From Flavobacteriales bacterium (GTDB taxonomy: Bacteria > Bacteroidota > Bacteroidia > Flavobacteriales_D > Sanyastnellaceae), in contig CANHSF010000003.1 of the NCBI GenBank assembly GCA_947463065.1, forward strand, positions 1 through 44,615: a stretch of DNA of 44,615 bases, written 5' to 3'. Below the pieces are notes generated by a model. It was not told where the DNA came from and searched no databases. It saw only the letters and a program-made list of their open reading frames with translations. Below, piece by piece: positions 38,503 through 44,615 of the stretch. The first letter of the stretch is position 1. Each line of letters starts with the position of its first letter. Position numbers and translations under genes: made by a program.

Positions 38503-40482
38503 TTATTGCTCCAAACGAAACAAATGGAACGGCAATCGATAAGGATCCAACTCCACGTAATTGGCACTACCCTGCCAGCGGTAGGCTTCTCCGGTAATGA
38601 CATCGACCACCGAGAAGGAGCGCTCTTGGGACAACCCCATGGCGCTCAGTGGCAGGTGAATCATGGTTTGTTGCTTGTGATACGCATCCAAATTGACCAC
38701 TACGATCACACGGCTTTCGCCAGAGCATTTGGCCCAAGCCATGATGTGTTCGTTTTCGGTCGGCACCTCCAAATAGTTGTTGGTCGATTGCAGCGCAGCA
38801 TGTTCATTGCGCGCTGCATTGACCAAACGCATGACCTGCATCAGCTTGTTGCGTTTGTTCCAATCCCAATGGCGCACTTCGTACTTTTCGGAATCGAGGT
38901 ACTCTTCTTTGCCCGGAATTGCCGCATGTTCCATCAATTCGAAGCACGGCCCGAAAACCCCATAATTGCTGCTGAGGGTGGCTGACAAGACGAACCGAAT
39001 GATGTATTGCGGTTCGTGACCGGTTTGCAAAATATACGGATTGATATCGTGGGTATTGGGCCAAAAATTGGGGCGGAAATACTCGCGCATGGGGCTTTGC
39101 GTCAATTCGCGCATGTACTGCGTGAGTTCCGATTTGGTATTGCGCCAAGTGAAATAGGTATAACTTTGATGGTAACCCTTTTTGGCTAAATTTTCCATGA
39201 TGCGCGGACGCGTGAATGCTTCCGATAAAAAGATCACATCTGGATGTTGTTTTTCGATTTCCTCCAAACACCACTGCCAAAAAAGAAAACTTTTGGTGTG
39301 TGGATTGTCGACCCTAAAAATGCGAATGCCTTGCTGGATCCAGTATTCCAAAATACTTTTCAGTTCCAACCACATGGCTTTCCAATCGTCGCACTCGAAA
39401 TCCAAAGGCAACACATCTTGGTATTTCTTTGGCGGATTCTCGGCGTATTGCACTGTTCCGTCTGGACGCCATTTGAACCATTGCGGTTGGTCCTTGACAT
39501 AGGGATGATCGGGCGAACATTGAATGGCGAAATCCATGGCCAACTCCATGCCTGCCTCGCGGGTTTTCGCGATGAGCCGCTGAAAATCCTTGAGCGAGCC
39601 CAATTCCGGCAAGATCGCCTTGTGCCCGCCTTGGCCCAAACCTGTGGCATAGGGGCAACCGGGTTCGTCCGGCTGAACATTGAGGCTATTGTTTTTTCCC
39701 TTTCGAAAAGCTTTGCCAATGGGGTGAATGGGCGGAAAATAAACCACATCAAAACCCAATTCTTTGATGCGTGGAAGCAAGGCCTCGCAATCGCGGAATG
39801 AACCGTGTTCTCCCGCCTCTTGGGCAGCGCTGCGCGGAAAATACGAATACCATGCGCTAAAGCCTGCGCGTTTGCGGTGAGCCACCACCTCCAAAGCAGT
39901 TGGCCATTCGGTCACAAAATCGGCCAAAGGATAAGCGTCAAAAAATGCTTCCAATTCTTGACTGGCCGCCTTTTCATTGGCTTGATCGCCTTGCAACGCC
40001 TCTATCCATTGGTGTGCTTGTTTTGCGGCCTTTTTGTAGCGCACTGCTAAACTTTCCAAGAAAGAAGCTCCAATGGCACATTGCACATTAAGTTCATGTG
40101 CATCTGCCTCTTGCAAGCGTTTGCGAAAAGCATGAATCCATGTTTTCGGATGATCGATGTAAGCCTTTACCGTATAGATGTACTTGCCCACATTCTCCAA
40201 CGCATAGGACGCCATAAAACGATCATTGCCCAAGGGCGACATGATCAACACGTCCCATTTTTTTTGACCCGACGGACGAATGTGCACTTCCGCTCTGACC
40301 ATGTCGTGTCCGTCGGTGAACACGTCTGCTTCAATTTGCAAAAGATCCCCTTCTATTCTTTTAACGGGATACAGACCGCCTTCGACTTGAGGCGAAATGC
40401 CCTCAATGAAAACGCGGTTTTGACCGATGCGGCTATAGGAAGCAGCAATAGCTGTGGAAGAGGATGAGCGTTTGGTAGGCAT
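38503..40482 (-). CDS. glgE: Alpha-1,4-glucan:maltose-1-phosphate maltosyltransferase
   Basis: RVFIEGISPQVEGGLYPVKRIEGD, GIRIFRVDNPHTKSFLFWQWCLEEI, PDVIFLSEAFTRPRIMENLAKKGYHQSYTYFTWRNTKSEL, FWPNTHDINPY. Confidence 0.95.
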   Translation of the reverse strand: MPTKRSSSSTAIAASYSRIGQNRVFIEGISPQVEGGLYPVKRIEGDLLQIEADVFTDGHDMVRAEVHIRPSGQKKWDVLIMSPLGNDRFMASYALENVGKYIYTVKAYIDHPKTWIHAFRKRLQEADAHELNVQCAIGASFLESLAVRYKKAAKQAHQWIEALQGDQANEKAASQELEAFFDAYPLADFVTEWPTALEVVAHRKRAGFSAWYSYFPRSAAQEAGEHGSFRDCEALLPRIKELGFDVVYFPPIHPIGKAFRKGKNNSLNVQPDEPGCPYATGLGQGGHKAILPELGSLKDFQRLIAKTREAGMELAMDFAIQCSPDHPYVKDQPQWFKWRPDGTVQYAENPPKKYQDVLPLDFECDDWKAMWLELKSILEYWIQQGIRIFRVDNPHTKSFLFWQWCLEEIEKQHPDVIFLSEAFTRPRIMENLAKKGYHQSYTYFTWRNTKSELTQYMRELTQSPMREYFRPNFWPNTHDINPYILQTGHEPQYIIRFVLSATLSSNYGVFGPCFELMEHAAIPGKEEYLDSEKYEVRHWDWNKRNKLMQVMRLVNAARNEHAALQSTNNYLEVPTENEHIMAWAKCSGESRVIVVVNLDAYHKQQTMIHLPLSAMGLSQERSFSVVDVITGEAYRWQGSANYVELDPYRLPFHLFRLEQ

Positions 40483-40485
40483 GCT

Positions 40486-42882
40486 TTATTTGATGGTAAT
40501 CGTGTGAAAATGTTTGTCTACGGTAAACTTAATTTTACCCATGGCGCGGTTGCGTTCGCCGATTTTTTGTGGTTTGCCATCGATTTCGTAGTGCGTGGCT
40601 TTGAACGGTATACCGGTGACCACAAACTTATACTTTTCTGTGCGGTCTGCTGGAAAAGAGCCCATGGTGTTTTGCCAAATTTTGAATTGATTCTTTTGAC
40701 CACTCACTTCAAAGCGAACGAGCGTGCGTTGGCCCTTTTTATATCCCATGTTATCGCCATCGTCCATGTACATCCAACTGTTTTCGGATCCCTCTTTGAA
40801 ATAGACATGCAAGGTAATTTCACGCACCACTTTTTCACCAACGAATTGCATTTGCGGCCATGTGGGTATTACCGCCCCTTCGCGAATGAACAAAGGAATT
40901 TGCTTGATGGGTGTAGGCACCTCGACCTCTTGCGACCCTTTAAAAAAGTGATCGTCCCAATTGTGGTACCACCCGCCTTTGGGCAAATACACACGGCGAC
41001 TGTGCTGACCCGGCGAGGTCACAGGACACACCAACAGATGATCGCCCAACAAAAACTCCTCATTGCGCAGGTGGGTTTCCGCATCGTTTTGATCAGCAAA
41101 GACCAGCGGTCGGAGCATTGGTGTGCCGTACTTCATGTTTTGGTAAAACGTGGTATAGAGATAGGGCAGCAGGCGATAACGCATTTGAATGAATTTTTTA
41201 CAAATGGCTTCGTACGACGAACCGAAACTCCAAGGTTCTTGATCGAATCCTGTTTCGTTGCTGGCGCTATGGGTTCGCATGAAAGGATGAAATGCCGCCA
41301 ACTGTACCCATCGGGTATACAGCTCACCGTCCGGTTCTCCGATAAAACCGCCAACATCGCTGCCGGCAAAAGAAATGCCTGAGATGCTCAAGCGCTGGCA
41401 TTGTTGAGATGCGATGTGCAGATGTTGCCAAGTGGCGGTATTGTCGCCCGTCCATACGCTACTCCACTTTTGAATTCCGCTGTACGCGCTTCTGGTAATG
41501 ACAAATGGCCGTTTGGGCATCTGAAATTTTTTGAGTCCTTGCCACGTTGCTTTGGCCATCATGTGCCCGTAAATGTTGTGGGCTTTGCGGTGGCTGCAGG
41601 GATCACCATCGTAATCGTGTCGTACGTCCTCGGGAAAGGTTCCAATTTCGAAGACGGCCGGTTCATTCATATCGTTCCAAACTCCGGCTACACCGTTGTC
41701 TATCAAAACTCCAAACAAATTGCTCCACCATTCGCGCACACGAGCGCTGGTGAAGTCAGGAAAGACACATTTGCCTGGCCACACATCGCCTTCCATCAGC
41801 GCACCGTCCTGTCTTTTGCAAAACACATCGTTCTTGATGCCATCATTGTAAATCTCGTATTCGGGATCCACCTTGATACCGGGATCGATGATGACCACCG
41901 TTTTGAATCCAGCGTCATTCAGTGTTTGGGTCAATCCTTTGGGGTCGGGGAAATGGGATTTGCTAAAAGTGAAACAGCGGAAACCTTCCATGTAATCGAT
42001 GTCGAGGTACATGACATCGCAGGGGATGTTTCGTTTGCGAAATTCCATGGCGACTTCTTTGACCTTGGTGTCGGGGAAGTAACTCCAGCGGCATTGGTGG
42101 TAGCCCAGTGCCCAAAGCGGCGGCAATTCGGGCGTTCCGGTCAGCATGGCATATTGCTCTGCTACGTTCATTAGCTGTGGGCCGTAGATAAAATAATAAC
42201 ACATCTCGCCTCCCCTTGCCCAATAGCTGCTAACATCATCTCGCTCTTGACCAAAATCGAATATGGTGCGAAAGGTATTGTCGAAAAAAATGCCGTAAGC
42301 TGTGTTGTGATGCAATCCGTAGTAAAAGGGAATATTCTTGTACAAAGGATCGGTCTCTTCGCCGTAAGCGTAGGCATCTGTACCGAAATTCTCGAAGCGC
42401 TTTCCCCTCAATTGCAAGTTGGTCGGCTTATCCCCTAACCCATAAAAAACTTCTTGCTCTTGAATTTTTTTGCTGCAATAAACGATCTTGCCGCCTTTGG
42501 TGAGATAGTGTTGCCAATGGAAACCGGCCTCGTCTTGGTTGATGATGCGGCCTTGCAAATCGGTTATGGTTACCTTGAGATTTTCCTTATGAATAAAACA
42601 CTTGAGCTCTTTGGTAATGATTCCAATGTTCTCTCCATCGTCGAATGCGCTGAGCGAAACCAAACTCACCTGTATATCGGCATTGACAGCGTAGGAAAAA
42701 TCGCGATGAAACTTGCCGTCTGCTGCATAGCGGAATCGAAACAACTTGTCGGAGAGCACTTGCACTTCCAAAATTGTTTCAGAGGTGTAAAAAAGGAAAA
42801 AATTACCCTTTTGTTCCCAACGGCGGATTGCGTCGGGGAAATACTTTGCACTGTATTTATGATTGACTGCTGATACTTGCAT
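40486..42882 (-). CDS. GH31 family alpha-glucosidase
   Basis: PLWALGYHQCRWSYFPDTKVKEVAMEFRKRNIPCDVMYLDIDYMEGFRCFTFSKSHFPDPKGL, GVWNDMNEPAVFE, WTGDNTATWQHL. Confidence 0.93.
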   Translation of the reverse strand: MQVSAVNHKYSAKYFPDAIRRWEQKGNFFLFYTSETILEVQVLSDKLFRFRYAADGKFHRDFSYAVNADIQVSLVSLSAFDDGENIGIITKELKCFIHKENLKVTITDLQGRIINQDEAGFHWQHYLTKGGKIVYCSKKIQEQEVFYGLGDKPTNLQLRGKRFENFGTDAYAYGEETDPLYKNIPFYYGLHHNTAYGIFFDNTFRTIFDFGQERDDVSSYWARGGEMCYYFIYGPQLMNVAEQYAMLTGTPELPPLWALGYHQCRWSYFPDTKVKEVAMEFRKRNIPCDVMYLDIDYMEGFRCFTFSKSHFPDPKGLTQTLNDAGFKTVVIIDPGIKVDPEYEIYNDGIKNDVFCKRQDGALMEGDVWPGKCVFPDFTSARVREWWSNLFGVLIDNGVAGVWNDMNEPAVFEIGTFPEDVRHDYDGDPCSHRKAHNIYGHMMAKATWQGLKKFQMPKRPFVITRSAYSGIQKWSSVWTGDNTATWQHLHIASQQCQRLSISGISFAGSDVGGFIGEPDGELYTRWVQLAAFHPFMRTHSASNETGFDQEPWSFGSSYEAICKKFIQMRYRLLPYLYTTFYQNMKYGTPMLRPLVFADQNDAETHLRNEEFLLGDHLLVCPVTSPGQHSRRVYLPKGGWYHNWDDHFFKGSQEVEVPTPIKQIPLFIREGAVIPTWPQMQFVGEKVVREITLHVYFKEGSENSWMYMDDGDNMGYKKGQRTLVRFEVSGQKNQFKIWQNTMGSFPADRTEKYKFVVTGIPFKATHYEIDGKPQKIGERNRAMGKIKFTVDKHFHTITIK

Positions 42883-43035
42883 GCCTATGGTCCAGATGAA
42901 AATTTCGGTTGTTCAGGATAAAATTAGCGCAGCCCAACCTGTGCATACTGCTTCACTTCGAAATTCTTTGAACAGCATTCCCTCCAGGTCAGGATCAGGG
43001 CACAAACTTTATCCAATTGGTTGGCAATTTAATGA

Positions 43036-43054
43036 AAGTGTACCAAATACACTT
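43036..43054. promoter_or_regulatory. Putative operator, copy 2: AAGTGT-ACCAAAT-ACACTT
   Basis: Perfect 7-bp arms (AAGTGTA/TACACTT) with 5-nt centre in the divergent GH31 / GT87-like intergenic region. Confidence 0.5.
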
Positions 43055-43130
43055 ACCTAAATGCACAAATAATTCACAAAGTGCTACATTCGCGGTGGAG
43101 CACTCATGCTTCATACGATTCCATTTGAAA

Positions 43131-44327
43131 ATGACTATCGCTTATTTCGAACGCTTTGCAAAGGCCATTGCATATCGGCATTTGGCAATTCTTTTGCTGC
43201 TGTTGGCGGGTGTGGCTACTGCACAGGCTATTCTCACCAGTCATCCAGTTCCGCCTTATCCCATTACCAATTACAACAACTACGTCATTTTTAAGCAGAG
43301 TTTTTATCATCTCTTGAATGGACAGGATCTCTATGCCAAATACAAATACGAATACTGGGATCTTTACAAGTACAGTCCAACCTTTGCGGTTTTGATGGCC
43401 CCCATGGCATCATTGCCCGATGCCTTGGGTTTGTTGTTGTGGAACCTGTTGAATGTCGCTCCCATATTGTGGGGACTCCATGCACTGAAAAGCATTGGTG
43501 ACCGTGTCCGAATGTTCACCTTGCTTTATATCGCTTTAGAACTTTTTACTCAACTGCAAAATGAACAAAGCAATGGATTGCTATTGGGCTTGGTCCTTAT
43601 GGGGTTCGCTTTGGCAGAGCAACAAAAAATGTTTTGGTCAGTGCTGTGCATTTGCCTTTGTGCCTACATCAAAGTGCTCGGTTTGGCTGCCTTTGCTATG
43701 TACTTGTTCTACCCAAAGGTTTGGCGCAGCGCGCTGTATGGAATTTTCTGGATGGTATTGCTGGGTGCATTGCCACTGCTTTGCGTGTCTTTTGATGTGT
43801 TGTGGAATATGTATGGCAAATGGCTGCTGTTGTTGCAGAAAGACCACAATGGCCCTCCGGGTTTATCGGTGATGACCCTTTTGAATCACGTCTTCCATTG
43901 GTATCCCGAGAAATGGCAAGTGCAGCTGTATTCCATTGTTGTATTCTGCATTCCGCTTGTTCTTGTGCGCAGATATTCAACACCTCTTTATCGGACCTAC
44001 GTGGTATGCTCCGCATTGATTTGGATGGTCATTTTCAATCACAAAGCCGAGTCACCCACCTTCATATTGGCTGCGGCTGGTGTTGGCCTGTGGTATTTTA
44101 TACGACCCGATGTCACTGCGCTGCATCGCATAGTTTTTGTGTGTGCATGGGTGATGACACAGTTATCGTCGACCGATTTGTTTCCCGAACATTGGCAAAC
44201 GGGCCTATTTACCTACTATGCATTCAAAGCCATTCCCTGCGTAGTGGTTTGGTTGATGATTCAATGGGATTTTTGGCAGCCTTTTATGCTTTCGCCCCGA
44301 GAATACGACGGATCTCTGAAAGTTTAA
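43131..44327 (+). CDS. DUF2029/GT87-like polytopic membrane protein
   Basis: YNNYVIFKQSFYHLLNGQDLYAKYKYEYWDLYKYSPTFAVLMAPMASLPDALGLLLWNLLNV; many TM segments. Confidence 0.78.
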   Translation: MTIAYFERFAKAIAYRHLAILLLLLAGVATAQAILTSHPVPPYPITNYNNYVIFKQSFYHLLNGQDLYAKYKYEYWDLYKYSPTFAVLMAPMASLPDALGLLLWNLLNVAPILWGLHALKSIGDRVRMFTLLYIALELFTQLQNEQSNGLLLGLVLMGFALAEQQKMFWSVLCICLCAYIKVLGLAAFAMYLFYPKVWRSALYGIFWMVLLGALPLLCVSFDVLWNMYGKWLLLLQKDHNGPPGLSVMTLLNHVFHWYPEKWQVQLYSIVVFCIPLVLVRRYSTPLYRTYVVCSALIWMVIFNHKAESPTFILAAAGVGLWYFIRPDVTALHRIVFVCAWVMTQLSSTDLFPEHWQTGLFTYYAFKAIPCVVVWLMIQWDFWQPFMLSPREYDGSLKV

Positions 44328-44615
44328 GTAAGGCTTCAACCGGGGTGAGGCGGTCGATATCCAAATCCAAAATTTGTTCTCGGATTTGCGCCAAAGTTGG
44401 GTCATCCAGTTGGAAGAAACTCAATTGCAGATTTTCCTTGGCCACTTGTCCTGCGGTTTCTTTGCGCCGTTCTGTTTGATGCGACTTTTCCAATTCCACC
44501 AGCATTTGCTTGGCACGCTCCAACACCACAACAGGCATTCCGGCCAACTTGGCCACATGAATCCCGAAACTGTGATTGCTGCCGCCTTTCATTAATTTTC
44601 TCAAGAAAATGATAC
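44284..44615 (-). CDS. mutS: DNA mismatch repair protein MutS, C-terminal fragment (continues past window end)
   Basis: IIFLRKLMKGGSNHSFGIHVAKLAGMPVVVLERAKQML; frame open to window edge. Confidence 0.9.
   Translation of the reverse strand, partial: IIFLRKLMKGGSNHSFGIHVAKLAGMPVVVLERAKQMLVELEKSHQTERRKETAGQVAKENLQLSFFQLDDPTLAQIREQILDLDIDRLTPVEALLKLSEIRRILGAKA

Noticed and set aside
40504-41382. 292-aa plus-strand ORF opposite GH31
   Set aside because: Antisense shadow ORF with no family resemblance.
42863-43060. 65-aa plus-strand ORF in the GH31 / GT87-like intergenic region
   Set aside because: No similarity to known families, low-complexity, overlaps the GH31 start; likely chance.
43017-43130. 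Upstream extension of the GT87-like ORF (MVGNLMKVYQIHLPKCTNN...)
   Set aside because: Extension is not hydrophobic, contains the inverted repeat and a TACATTCG -7-like element; ATG at 43131 gives a better membrane protein start.

Overview
This 44.6-kb window looks like a chromosomal segment of a Bacteroidota (Flavobacteriia-like) genome. The main evidence is GldJ, PorU, PorV and PorP/SprF (gliding / type IX secretion, T9SS), C-terminal T9SS sorting domains, and Bacteroidota-type TTTG / TAnnTTTG promoters. I see no tRNA, rRNA, CRISPR, transposase or phage genes. Main blocks: (1) a GH3 / VWA / uridine kinase cluster with overlapping genes; (2) a TonB-dependent receptor behind a TPP riboswitch; (3) rsgA and a light/DNA-repair cluster (MerR, DASH cryptochrome, TIGR03643/DUF2805 protein, PhrB-like photolyase-related protein); (4) M23 peptidase and alaS, divergent; (5) tyrS, murF, gldJ, porP, divergent from porU, porV, ispF; (6) a GlgE-pathway glycogen/alpha-glucan cluster (GH31, GlgE, maltokinase, GlgB, small secreted protein) with no trehalose synthase in the window. 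Most noteworthy observations: a 19-bp inverted repeat AAGTGT-N7-ACACT(T/A) found in two intergenic regions of the alpha-glucan cluster, one copy sitting on the -7 element of a near-perfect promoter before the maltokinase; a PhrB-like photolyase that appears to have lost its 4Fe-4S cysteine ligands; several genes whose candidate -7 element lies only 4-9 nt before the ATG, suggesting leaderless mRNAs; and a large secreted orphan protein ending in a protease-propeptide-like domain without a protease. All family calls are from reading translated sequence; no database search was run.
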